Source: Triglochin maritima (lineage: Eukaryota > Streptophyta > Magnoliopsida > Alismatales > Juncaginaceae). Taken from it: a stretch of DNA of 64,000 nt. Position 1 is the first letter of the stretch. Each line of letters starts with the position of its first letter. Below are positions 46,528-58,300 of this stretch, one piece after another. Below the pieces are notes generated by a model, which was not told where the DNA came from, ran no database searches, and saw nothing but the letters and a program-made list of their open reading frames with translations. The stretch is taken from positions 36,883,501-36,947,500 of the forward strand of contig OY821786.1 of the NCBI GenBank assembly GCA_963682175.1. The letters are read 5' to 3'. The position numbers were made by a program, and so were the translations under genes.

Positions 46528-49350
46528 ATGCAACCAAAAAGGTGGTGTGTGAAGCATCCCAGGTATGTATTTCTCCCGATGTGTAGTTTTTTTACATGAT
46601 GTGGTGATGTATTTAGGTTTTTGTGGGATTTTGGTTTCGGGATGTTGTCTACATGTGTTAATGTTTTGTTTGTTGATTATTGTTGGTGTGATGCATGCTT
46701 TGTTTATTGTTGTAATGCATACTTTCTATATTGATTACTGTGGTTTTGGTTTTCAGTAAAGGACCTTCACAACATTACATTTTTTGCATGTATAGAGGAG
46801 GGAAGTAGCCCATTAGGAGTGGTCAGTTTTCCGGTGGGCGGTCTCCTAGGTGACCGCCCCTGCTGGTGGTCGCCTAAGAGACCACCCGCACATCGCACAC
46901 AATGGTGTGCGGTTTATGTGGTCACCTAAGAGACTAGGCGATTTCCTGATCACCTCGCCTGCTCCTTATGGGGGTTGAAGATGGAGATGGAGGAGTAGAT
47001 CTAGGTGGTTAGGGGAGGAGGAAAGTAGCGTCGTTCTCGGGCTTGAAGACGACGTTGGCGTAGGACGGGGGGTCGAGGAAGGAAGAGTTAAGGTTATGGT
47101 TGCGGTTGGGGGTCAAGGAAGGAAGAGTTAGGGTTTCAGAAGGGGGTCGTCGGAAAAGGCGTTGTAGAAGTTTTTAAGGCGAGGGTTTTGAGAGGGGAGG
47201 GGTATCAGAGGGGGTCGACCCATCATGGTGGAAAAGGAGGGGAGGGATGCTGGAAATGAAAGGTGAATGTGCTGGAACATGCTGGAAACGTGGGATTTTT
47301 GTTTATTTTTTTAAGGGTGAAAGTGTTGGACACGTGGGGGTTAAAATGTTGGAATGTTTTTTTATATTTTTGTTTTTTATATATTTTCCTATTTTTTAAA
47401 AATAAAAAAGGTTGCCCACACCTGGGCGACCACGCAATCACATAGGGTTGCCTAGGCGTTCCCTAAACTTTGGAAGTGGTAGAGAGTTTTCAGTTCAGTT
47501 TAAAGAGGTTGGACAAGTTTTGGTTGTGGATGAAATGGATTTTGAGGTTGTTAGGACCTCCATTACTGCTACCATGAAGTGGGGTCTAGATGACCCATTG
47601 GCATTCAAGTACAAAATCTTAGGCAAGCCAAGTTTGATTTAAAGTCTAGGGTGTCATGAGGATGTAGTTGAGGCTCTTAGGTATGAGAATCCAACTAAGG
47701 AGTTGGAAATTTATGTCTCGATTAGTGGTAGTACGCAACCTAGTCATCCTAGTATTCTAATTCCACTCAGTCCTATTAAGCACTATCTTTCCAAAAGAGC
47801 CCAACCATATTTCCCCTAAAAGATCTCCCTGGCTTAATCCACCAAAAAAAACCCACCAAAAACTGCTAACAAAGCCACCACCACAACTCAATCACCTACC
47901 AACCAAGTTCCAATTGGATGTCTTGTTACCCAATCCCAAACAAGAAATGTTTTATCTCCCCCACCTACCCTCTATAAGCAGAAAGCACCCCACTAAGAGA
48001 AAGAAAATGATTCCTTAGAGAAAACCAATACTTGAAATTCCAGAGGTAGAAGAAGAAGATGATAATGAGATGGCATGCATTATACTTTGGTTCAGATGAG
48101 GATGATTATGTGCCTAAGGATGACCCAAATGGTAGTAAGTAAAATGGAAGATGAACCTGACTCAGGGGTTAAGGAGGACTTAGGGGGCACCTGTAAAGGT
48201 TAACCACCTAAGACCAAAATTCAGTGTAGGGAAGAGGTTTCCTAGTAGAGAGGTATTCAAATTTACACTTGGCAACACTCCATCCTAAATGAGAGTTATG
48301 TAAAGTTTTACAAAAGTGACCTTAAAAGTGTGATTGCAAAGTTCACAAATAGTAAGTGTAGATGGAAATGCCATGCCTTTAGGATATGTGATGGTTATGT
48401 CTTCCAAATTAAGACCTTGTTTGAATAGCATAGTTGTTCTAATGTGAATTTGGTGGCTTCCAAGATGGAATCTGAGGACTAAATTTGTGATCATACCATG
48501 AAGTGGTTGCAAAGTGGATGATAGCCTAAAAGTAAAACACATTAGAAACAAGATAACCCAAGACTACCACATCTCAATTCCATACCACAGAATCTAGAGA
48601 GGTAGGGAATTAACTTCGAAGAAGATACATGGCAATGATGAGGCTCAGTATGAGTTGTTGCCAACTTTGATGTGTGAGCTGCAAAGAAAGAACCCAGGGT
48701 CTGTGATAAAGTTGGATGTTGACAAGGACAACAAGTTTGAGAGGTTGTTTATCTTCTTTCAAGCTTGAAAAGATGGATTCCTGAATGGGTGTGGGCCAGA
48801 AATAAGACTAGATGGATGTCACATGAAGAACAAGTTCATGGGTGCATGTCTTTTAACTGTTAGTGCATATGGGAATAATGGAATTTTCCCTATTGCATTT
48901 GCATTGGTCCCTGTTGAGAGTGACCATTCACTGGAGATGGTTCCTTAGTTTTCTAACATTGGCAATTGGTGAAAGGGCTAGTACTGATCACTGACATATG
49001 TAAGGGCTTAGGGTCAGTAATTGTTGAGCAATACCCACATGCAAAACACAGACTTTGTATAAGACACTTATACAAGAATTTTAGGTCACATTTTGGAGAT
49101 CACGTAATGGATGTGGTTTGGGGTGCATCCATAGCCTACACTGAAGATGAGCATACCAAATTGATGTGAGAACTGCAACTTATCAATGTATAAGCCTATG
49201 AGTGGTTGAAAAATGTAGTGTGTAAAGACAAGTGTTGGTCTAGCTAGGTCTCAGTTTGGGGTGATTGTAAAATGCAACAATGTCATAAACAACATCTCTA
49301 AAAGCTTTAACTACTTGGTCAATGATCCAAGGCACAAACTGTTGGATTTC
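46528..49350 (+). pseudogene. Mutator-like (MULE, MURA) transposase pseudogene
   Basis: A short first exon 46528-46562 (MQPKRWCVKHP, donor CAG|GTATGT) joins exon 2 at 46757 in frame. The frame continues into 47481 onward once the nested element at 46824-47472 is removed. Domains in order: an N-terminal module (VQFKEVGQVLVVDEMDFE), the Mutator DNA-binding region at about 48295-48440 (KCRWKCHAFRICDGYVFQIK), and the catalytic region from about 48795 (RLDGCHMKNKFMGACLL, NNGIFPIAFALVPVESDH, then DICKGLGSVIVEQYPHAKHR and CIRHLYKNF). Many in-frame stops and at least one frame change interrupt it, so it is inactive. The element's ends were not identified. Confidence 0.85.
46824..47472. mobile_element. 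Non-autonomous hAT element inside the MULE
   Basis: It begins CAGTTTTCCGGTGGGCGG, and its other end read inward is CAAAGTTTAGGGAACGCC. The flanking 8 bases are GGAGTGGT (46816-46823) and GAAGTGGT (47473-47480), a target duplication with one mismatch. Both ends carry GGTCGCC-type palindromic blocks like the hAT relic at 18.9-20.5 kb, so both belong to one related group. There is no coding capacity; the open frames at 47223-47445 are composition artefacts. Confidence 0.75.
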
Positions 49351-50689
49351 ATGCCCCTATGTATGTATATTTTTTTGAATTTTATACATACATGTAGGAT
49401 TGATTATCATATTTTCAAAGATTTTATGTACATTATTCTATATATTATTTTAATACAATGTGATCTACATTAATATCAAAATAAATAGAAGATGATCATA
49501 CCTAAAGATTCCCTAAAACATTTATGAAGATCCGAAGTTGTGTTGCCCGTTGAATCGTCCGCCGATTCGCCTCCAAGTGTTCACCAAACTCTAAACAAGA
49601 TTGAAGAGAAAGTAACTAGTCAATCAATCTCTAAATCAAGGTTAGAATCTAGATAATAACCCCTTTAAAGTTTCCTGAGAATTTAATCTCCAAAGGTTAA
49701 TTAACTAAGAGATTTTTGAATGGATTAGTGGAGAAGTTAGGGAGAGAGAAAAATTTTACATTAATTAAAACAATGAAGGAGATGAGACATATTTATAGAC
49801 TCTCCCAATACCTACATCATGTGTTATCCACTAATCCATGATCTCTTGCTTCTCTCTCCCTAAAACCATCACTAATTGACACATAATCACCCTCATCCAC
49901 GTTTAACCATAATTGGAATAAATCCAACTCATGATCAACATCAATCCTTTAATTAATTTTGGAACGTGCTCACCGGGCGACCAAAACTTGCCTACCGGTA
50001 GACCGATTGGCAGTTAATTGCGGTTTTGGTTGGACCATGAAATCGGGCGATCGACCCATCACACGCAACCAAAGCTACTATGATTTTTCGGTCGAACAAA
50101 CACGCCCAAACGGTAGATTGTTTCTACACTAGAAAGCCACTGGAAGTTTTCGATCGGACTGCACTTCATGTTGGTCGATCGATTATTACCAGGAGAAGTT
50201 CCCATAAATTATCGATCGAACCACGTTTTTCACCCGGTAGACTAATCACTACCAAGAAGAGTTCACGGAAGCTCCTGGAAGTTTTCGGTCGACCAAACAC
50301 AGTCATCCGGTCGACCGTTCACATACGCAACAACTACTGTAAATTTCTAGTCGATCAATCTCCGAAAACGTTCAACCATTTTTGCCCAAATTTTGCATTT
50401 ACCAAATTTTGAATTAACATCCAACAAAATTTGATATTTGGAGTTTTTAGAAAATTCATATGTTATAATGTTGATCACATTATATCATGCAATATATTAT
50501 CATATATAATGTCAGAACATTATACCCCATAATACATACATCTTATATGAATTTATTTATTATCCTAACTATGTCATTTTCATGACATATTGATTTTATT
50601 GATTCACCACATGTATACTATTTCACATGAAACTCGATAGATCATATCAACACAAAATCAAAATTCTTGTTTCCCAGTTTTGTGGTGTG
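49351..50689. other. Decayed repeat with GGTCGACC motifs, no gene
   Basis: 49960-50400 contains several degenerate (C)GGTCGACC(G) motifs, the same palindrome that crowds the chromovirus LTR. The rest does not align by eye with that LTR. 49500-49950 and 50400-50640 are AT-rich. It is probably remnant retrotransposon DNA of a related family. Confidence 0.4.
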
Positions 50690-52627
50690 GCCGGTCGAAG
50701 GTATTCGTCGCCCATAAAGTTGGCTAATCGACTCATCTGGATCGAAGTCCGTCAGGTCATCTTGCTCCGTAAAGTCGTGCAACATCGTGCATTGGGATCA
50801 GTGATCCCTTAGGTCTACTACTTTAATATATACTACGCCACAGTCTATAATACAAAGGTGACACGTCCTGAGTGTCCACACTCTTCCACACGGTAGTTTT
50901 TGGGCAGACACGAGCAATGCACCCACTGTCACCTCCCGGCTCACGTTCTAGGCGAGGAGACGGGTTTCCGTGGACAAAGTTGACACTCCACAAGGACAAA
51001 GACTCAATCCTAGGCCCGAACGGTTGACCAAAAAAGGCAAACCGATCGACCGTTCCTCAAAGGGTCGGTCGAACAGATGCCTGTAACGGTCAAACTCTGG
51101 GCTCACAATTGAAGTCTCAATGGTCGAACAGATGGTATAAATCGATCGACCGCTAGAAGGTCAAAATCAGACTATGTCTAAGTCAAAATCAAGGCAACAA
51201 TTGAACGGCTCAGGGGCCCCGTTCGACCAAAAATATCAGGGTCTTTCCTACCTTCATCAAGTCATAATTGGTCAAACCAAACAATCAAATGGTCGATCTA
51301 ACAATAAGTGAACTTAAACTACCGGTCGGACAGAAGTCACAAGCGGTCGACTGTTAGGTGGTCAACACTTGGTCCAACCCGTAATCACAAGGCAACGGTC
51401 AAACGGCTCAAGGGGCCTCGTTCGACCGAAAAAAGCAGACTTCTCCAACCCAACAAATATGCACAACTGGTCGACCGTCACAAGACATCATTCGACCGGT
51501 ATTGGGTATAGAAGGAGAAATACTTTACATCCGGTCAACCGCCCAAAGACACCGGTCGACCGTTAACTGGTATCTACCTGGTCATACCAAGTATAACTTG
51601 ATGCTCTCGGCGCCGGCGAGGTCTTCGACCTCTGGTGACAAGGCAAACTCACGTACACACAAGTGCGAGCAACATCTAATGCAAGAACTTGGCATATCTT
51701 TTCACGATTCGTCCCCTTGCCATCCAGCCACAAGTCACGCACGCTCCCCCAACATGACGTGCAACACTTCTACCATCACACCTCCTTGTGCCTCTAATCG
51801 CTCCTCCTCCAATTGCCGACTGTCGAGAGAGTGAGGGAGAGAAAGAGTTGTGGTGAGGGAGAGAAGATTTGAGTGAGCAAAAAGGAAGAAGAATGCGTGC
51901 ATCCTTTTTCTTATACCAATACCCAAGCACACCAATCCATACCCCTGTCACATCACCTTACCTCCATCCAATACCCAGCCATCCCTCCACCTAGGGATGT
52001 AAATGAATCTTTTCGAATTTGGTATAACATGTATCCGAACTTGAATTTGAATTTCAAATAAGCATACCAAATCCAAATTCAAATTCAAATTCAAATTTTT
52101 ATAGCTTACCAATTTCGTATCCGAATTTGAGAACTTTTCGAATTCGGATAATGTTCAAATTCCTGTAACATATCTTTATATATATATTGTTGTATAATCT
52201 AAAATGTTTTGGAAAGTTGTTTTAAGAGAATTATATTATAATTTGTTTTTGCATTTCTATTATGTTTATATTTACATAGGAAATAAGTGAGTTTTATATT
52301 AACTCACAATACAAATATTAATAACCACATATATTGGAAGGCAAAATTGGTATTTTCGGATATTCGGATATGGTTTGAGTTATATCCGAATTCGTATCCG
52401 AATTTGAAAATTGTAAAAAAATTAATCCAATTTCAATTCCAAATTGTATTCGGTAAAAAAATCTTTACTAAAATACCAACTAAATTGTAATTTTCAAATG
52501 AGATACTCGGATAATCGGTTACCATTTGCATCCCTACCTCCACCCATCCCATCTAGTCAAACCATCATTAGCCTCTAATCTCCCCACCTAACAAGATTTG
52601 GTCCCTAATTAGAGTTAGGATATAACA
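50690..52627 (-). repeat. Diverged chromovirus LTR fragment carrying a MITE
   Basis: It follows the main LTR's landmarks in the same order: 'cattgggatc..gatccct', GGTGACACGTCC, CACACTCTTCCACACGG, 'gtcacctcccggctcacg', 'acgggtttccgtggacaaagtt', then many GGTCGACC motifs, a CT/GA-rich block near 51830, CCATCC repeats and an end near 'gttaggatataaca' (52627). The first several hundred bases of the LTR are missing. A hAT MITE (51992-52536) is inserted in it. No internal region follows. Confidence 0.75.
51992..52536. mobile_element. hAT-type MITE (545 bp)
   Basis: Inverted termini TAGGGATGTAAATG and CATTTGCATCCCTA (one mismatch), with a perfect 8-bp target duplication CCTCCACC at 51984-51991 and 52537-52544. 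The interior is rich in TCCGAATT/AATTCGGA motifs and has no coding capacity. It interrupts the LTR fragment, so it is younger than that fragment. Confidence 0.92.
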
Positions 52628-52943
52628 GTCAGGCTATCAAGACCACACTTTAAGTCAAGTTTATTCCACTAGCTTAGTAACTTCACCTTTGAGAGAAACC
52701 ACAAATTAAGAACATATATAAAAGCCAACAAGAAGCAAACAAACATAAAGACAATTTAGTCTCACTTTTCCCACAACATGTGACATAAGACATGGGTGAT
52801 TGGGTCCAAGATGGGGCCACATTGAATTGAATTATTACTGACCAATGACGATAAGGTTGCTTGCTGGAAGTTGCGTAGCCCAAAGAATATTGATTAATTC
52901 CATTATGTGGTAGCTAATAGTCAACGAGTCAACCAACAAAGTC

Positions 52944-52951
52944 CTATAAAC
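52944..52951 (+). promoter_or_regulatory. TATA box of the ZIP gene
   Basis: CTATAAAC lies about 60 bases before the start codon in an otherwise gene-free stretch, a suitable distance for a short plant leader. Confidence 0.55.
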
Positions 52952-53007
52952 ATAACATCACAGAAGTCGATCTAGCATATGCACAATAGGCTAGGTTAAT
53001 TGATCTA

Positions 53008-54618
53008 ATGGCTTCCTCTTATCATCTGTGCATGATAATTTTGGCGTTTGTTTTACCAATCTACAGTTTGGCAGAGGAAGAGTGTAAGCAAGAGAGCATA
53101 GAAGGAGAGTGTCACAACAAGCATAAGGCGCTGACGCTTAAGCTCATCGCAATCGCTGCAATTCTAGTAACGAGCTTGATAGGGGTATGTCTCCCTTTAT
53201 TCTCGAGAGCGGTTCCGGCCCTCCGACCGGAGAAGAAGCTGTTTGTTGTGGTGAAAGCTTTTGCGTCGGGAGTGATTCTTGCCACTGGATTCATGCACGT
53301 TCTACCCGACTCGTTCGACGATCTTAGCTCCCCTTGCTTGCCTGAGGTCCCTTGGAGAACTTTTCCCTTCTCTGGGTTCCTTGCAATGCTTTCGGCTATT
53401 TTCACTCTTATGGTCGACTCTTTCATGATGACATTTCACAATAAGAGGAAGAACAAGACAAACCCGAATTCGGTCGTAAACGATAACGGCTCCACTCCAA
53501 CTGTTGTAGTGTCTCATGATCATGGACATCAACACTCTTTAATTACTATCGATTCTGCCGGTAGTGATGATGTCTTGACGCGCAATCGGACTATTGCTCA
53601 GGTAATTAGAAACTAGCTTTGTTCTTCTTATCTCATTATTCGTCTTTAATTCGGTAATTCCATCCTTGTCATAATTAATAGCTACTATTATTGGTATGTG
53701 TAAACCTATCTTTAATTTCAAAACATGTACATTGTCGGTTGGTAGCATAATGTAAAAGACATATATATATATTCTCATCATATGTTATTTTGAATCAATA
53801 TTATTCATTTTGGTTATGATGATTGTTTTCAATTTGATAAGATAATAATCACAAACGTTTAACTTGAAATTTCACTGCACTGTGACAATGTTAAAGCAAT
53901 ACATACATATACTTGGATTGACGACTTATACGCATATATGCAGTTGTGCAAATGCAACCAAAATGAGATATTTTATCATAATCCCACAATGTTGGAATTA
54001 TATATTAATCATCCTTGACTTAATTATTCTTAATCACAAATTAAGATGAATTTTGAAATAGGTCCTAGAAATGGGAATCATAGTTCACTCGGTGGTCATT
54101 GGGTTGTCGATGGGCGCCTCGCAAAATGTTTGCACGATAAGGCCTCTAGTCGCCGCACTTTGCTTCCATCAGATGTTTGAAGGGATGGGACTTGGTGGTT
54201 GCATCCTTCAGGTATACCTATATATATATATATATATATTTACGTGGCTAATTAATGATGCATATCTTAATTAAGACATGTAATTAACTAGTTTGAATGA
54301 ATTTGATTGTAGGCGGAGTATGGATTTACGATGAATGCAACGCTCGTCTTCTTTTTCGCCTCCACCACTCCCTTTGGTATTGCACTAGGAATCGCTCTCT
54401 CGCACATATACAGCGAGAACAGCCCGACAGCGCTGATTGTGGTTGGCTTGTTAAACGCATCGTCGGCTGGACTTTTGATTTACATGGCACTTGTTGACCT
54501 TCTAGCCGTTGAATTTATGGGGCCACGGTTGCAATCGAGTGCGAGGCTGCAGGGTTGGTGCTATGTGGCCGTCCTTTTGGGCGCCGGCGGCATGTCACTT
54601 ATGGCAAAATGGGCTTGA
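53008..54618 (+). CDS. ZIP-family zinc/iron transporter (3 exons, 349 aa)
   Basis: Exons 53008-53601, 54062-54211 and 54313-54618 (594 + 150 + 306 bases); donors are CAG|GTAATT and CAG|GTATAC, acceptors ATAG|GTCC and GTAG|GCGG. ZIP proteins carry zinc, iron or other divalent metals into the cytosol. A signal-like first segment (residues 1-22) precedes helices near 43-65, 76-98 and 121-141. The cytosolic loop has the metal-binding histidines H170, H172, H174 and H176 (SHDHGHQH). Helix IV has the signature [12 protein letters not shown] (H207) and helix V has [11 protein letters not shown] (H234), the transport-site residues. The C-terminus is short and ends MAKWA, typical of the IRT/ZIP plasma-membrane group. 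Substrate cannot be told from the sequence. The gene looks intact. Confidence 0.95.
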
Positions 54619-55383
54619 CGAACTTTGCAACACGATTATATATATATATATAGGACAATTAGTTGGAGATCAAAGCAGAGGTAGTAAGAAAATATTGTGA
54701 TGATATCTACTAGTACGTGAAGAAATCTCTCTTACAAAAGAATGTGATGTTAATCGCATTTCAGTACTTAGACCCTCTTTTAAAGAAAGATGATATTTTT
54801 GTTTGATAAATTGATCTACTTCTATTGTCTTTATACCATGACACAATTTCTATAATTTCAGCTGTCGCCAAACCGGTAATGAATCGCACAATTGCTCAAC
54901 TAGGAAATGTAACATACATTTGATACAAATGTACTGCATATCTATATCTAAATTTGCCGTAAATCATCGGAAAAGTTTACTAGGAAATGTAACATACATT
55001 TAATAGACGAGACTACAATGAGATGAGCATAAAATTTTGAAATTCATGGAAGTTAAGTCAATCGAGAATATAGATCACGAATGCAATCCGTAAATTTACT
55101 CTATTTTGACAAAATAAATAGAAATGGAGGGGTGGAATATAAAAAATTGACCCCCAATATTGCAACGTTTTAAGAATAATACAGAATTTGAACATTTCTA
55201 TCTGTCTGCATCATGCCAACAGATTCTATGGGAATTTCTATTACAAATTCCTGACAAAGTTGCAACACTTTCAGTAGCAAATGATCATCATTACATGTAC
55301 ATTTCCCAGAAAATTTCGTTGGTACAAAGCCTGCTAACGTTTATGGGCAAGTAGTCCGTGTGATAATGTTTACTCAATATAGC
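54619..55383. other. Intergenic between the ZIP gene and the 55-63 kb locus
   Basis: The short sequence AGGAAATGTAACATACATTTAATA (with a T/G-variant partner) occurs twice, near 54902 and 54984. No gene is seen. Confidence 0.5.
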
Positions 55384-58300
55384 TCAAGAATGTTTCCTTT
55401 CCCACTTCCCTTCTCTTCTTGCGTCGCGTTCTCTTCTGTCTACTATCTGCTGCCTTGATCGCCCACCGCGAGACCCTTGCCTCGTCACGGAACCAATTCC
55501 AGCAGCCATGCCATCAAATCCTAAACCCGTATCTGGGTCTCCTACACTGCTGGTATCTCCAGAATCCCTGCTACCATCAACACTGTCCTCGTACGAGGCT
55601 GTCGGTTCGTTTGACCGATCACGTGATTGTAGAATTGTTGGAGGCTGACCAGAAAATGACCGAGAGCCTACAAGCATTACGCCTGTCCCTCCTGAAACCA
55701 CTCCACCAGACATCGGCCCACTTTCACGGCCTCTACTGCTTGATCTTATGCTTCCTTCATTGACCGATCTCCCATTGTCTCGGTCACGATATCGTTCCCT
55801 GGGACGACTGGATGAGTAAACAGACAATAAAGACAAAGAAAGATCTACGAAAAGACAATGTTGACATTGAAACTTAAAAACAGTAAGATGTCAGAAGTTT
55901 ACTAAATCTCTGCCCTGTTCTGAAGCAACTGCACTTTACAAAGAAGTGATGAACAATAGGAGTCAGAAAATTGCATCAAAGAAGATAAGAGACGACTTTT
56001 CTGTTTTGGGAGAACTTGTGTGCAAGTTGTGTGTGTGAGAAAGTTGTCCCTTGAAATCCTTTCTCAATAGTGGATTCTCTCTCAAGGTGGACATATCACT
56101 GATTAAGTAAAAGAAGTTTCACCACACTATTTCTCAATCCTTGCTAGTACTTGCCCTTAATAATTTATATATTTATAATTATATGCAAGTATTATATTTT
56201 TTTGTTGAGTTTCATTTCTAGCCTATCCCAACAAGTTTGAAATTAAGAGCCTTGTTGTTACTGTTGTATATGGAAGTAATTTGAAACACACAACAGATCA
56301 GTATGAATTGTGATGATGGATTCCTAACCACCAAACTGCAGCTAACTAATGTGCATATAGTGAACATGTGGAGGGATAGGATCCCCATTCCCCAAGCATG
56401 AAGAAGTACCACATCAAATTATTTATGATATAGTGAGAGCCCCATCTGCCATACTCTGCGTGAAAGTTGATTCATCCCAACCAGTATAGTACCTTCAGGT
56501 TAAACTTCCTTAGAGTACGTCTATAGTTAGATACTTCGGTTGCCAATTTATCCTTTATTTGATCAAGTTATTGCACCAATTTAAAGATTCTTTTCCAGTC
56601 AGCAGCTTCTCCTTTCAAATTGAGAGTCCAGTGAATCTTTAAGATCATCATGAATTAAGAGTGTACCATAACCACCCCCACAGGCATGTGATCTCTCATT
56701 TCTTTTTGCATCACCAACATCAATACAATTAACAATCTAAAAATTACCTGCTCGAACTAGTAGAGAACTCCCGCCTTGATGCCTGAACTCCAGATTCTAT
56801 GTGCTCCATCTCTCTAAGGAGCTCCCTCTAAAGATGAAAACTTAAATACATAAGTGCAAATTTGTTTAAGTGAGTACACAATGCTAAAAGAAATAGTATG
56901 AAAAACAAGCTGGTTGCTTAAAACATGCTCTATCATAAACTGCCAGGCAAAAAAGGATGCACATTAAGGAACAGCGAAATTCATAACTACCAAGAGCCGC
57001 GCATTATTGCTAGGGGTAAACATCTTATAGCTTGAGCTTTAGTGATTAATAATACCCAACACAACTTCATAACTTAAATACACTCTTCCACATTGGAATT
57101 GCACATCCAATAAGGCCCGAGAGGAGCAGCTCCATAATATTGTACAAAATCAAGAACACAGACCAAGAGTTGTAACTTTGTAAGATATAAGTTATGAAAA
57201 TACATAAAGAAAATAATTTTGAGCTTTGTAAGCTCCACGACTATTAAATAATACCAAAACAGTTCTAACCTTTTCAGTAAAAGTTTCCTATAAAAAATGA
57301 CAAAGTAGACATAAATTGAAAGTGATAATGATACAACATGAATCTTGAACACACAAGATTTTAAACTACCTGAGTTTGTCTTTCTTTTTCTAAATCAAGA
57401 TTACAGCGGAGCTCTCTAGTTTTTGCCCGCTCAAGCTCCAATAACTTTTGTCTTTCAATTTCTTTTTCCATCTCACTGGTTCTTTCCCTGAGATGCCAAC
57501 ACAATACGAGGACACATTCAAACTTTGATTACCTCTATCTACCAGATCCGTAGGACTTTTACAAAATAAAGTAATCCATACACAGCTGCTTCAACCTTCT
57601 TTTCAATTCACAATCACTAGATAATTTCCACCATTTTACTTTCAAGGGAACATTGTTTCTGCAATATTATTGCTAAATAAAAGTACTCGTACCATTTCAA
57701 ACTACTGTATCCCAACTAAACCACCATAGTGTACAGGCATAAGGTGAATACAAGATTATAACAATAAAAAAACCTATATCCTACGGCAAACAAGAAACTA
57801 GGAAAGACCTATCAAGTTCTTGTAAAAGCTCCATCTCACGTAATGTTGCCTCTTCTAAATACTTTTGGCGTTCTTGTCTCAGAATGAGTTATTTCTGCCT
57901 GCGGGCCAAAATTTCTTCTTTCAGTTTGGACCTCTCCCTGCCACAAAAAAACAAAGTCATACCTCACTTTAGCTATGAACAGTGTGCAACTAATGGTGTA
58001 ATTCATAATAAAAGAGATCCAATAAATTAACAGTACGTATCATGGCATTTACTTCTTTACCCTTAATAGATGAAAAAAATGGGATACAAAGAGATTAAAA
58101 AAAACAAAATAAAATACAAAACAAAACAAAACGTTGCAGTTGAAATGGTGTACAGGAGTTGGTTCAAACCAAACCGCTGGTACACGCCAAGAGGGAAACT
58201 TAGATATATAATTGATAAACGAATATAGTAAATCATAAGTATAATTGAGATGTTTAGTGTAAGAGCTCTGAACAGCAAGAGATGTCTCAAAAAACTTGAC

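Noticed and set aside
53112..53535. Two antisense frames of 104 and 77 codons over the ZIP gene
   Set aside because: They are shadows of the ZIP exon 1 coding sequence.
58080..58220. A possible SINE with a GGTTCAAACC B box and TTTTG tail
   Set aside because: A matching A box at the right distance and a target duplication could not be found.
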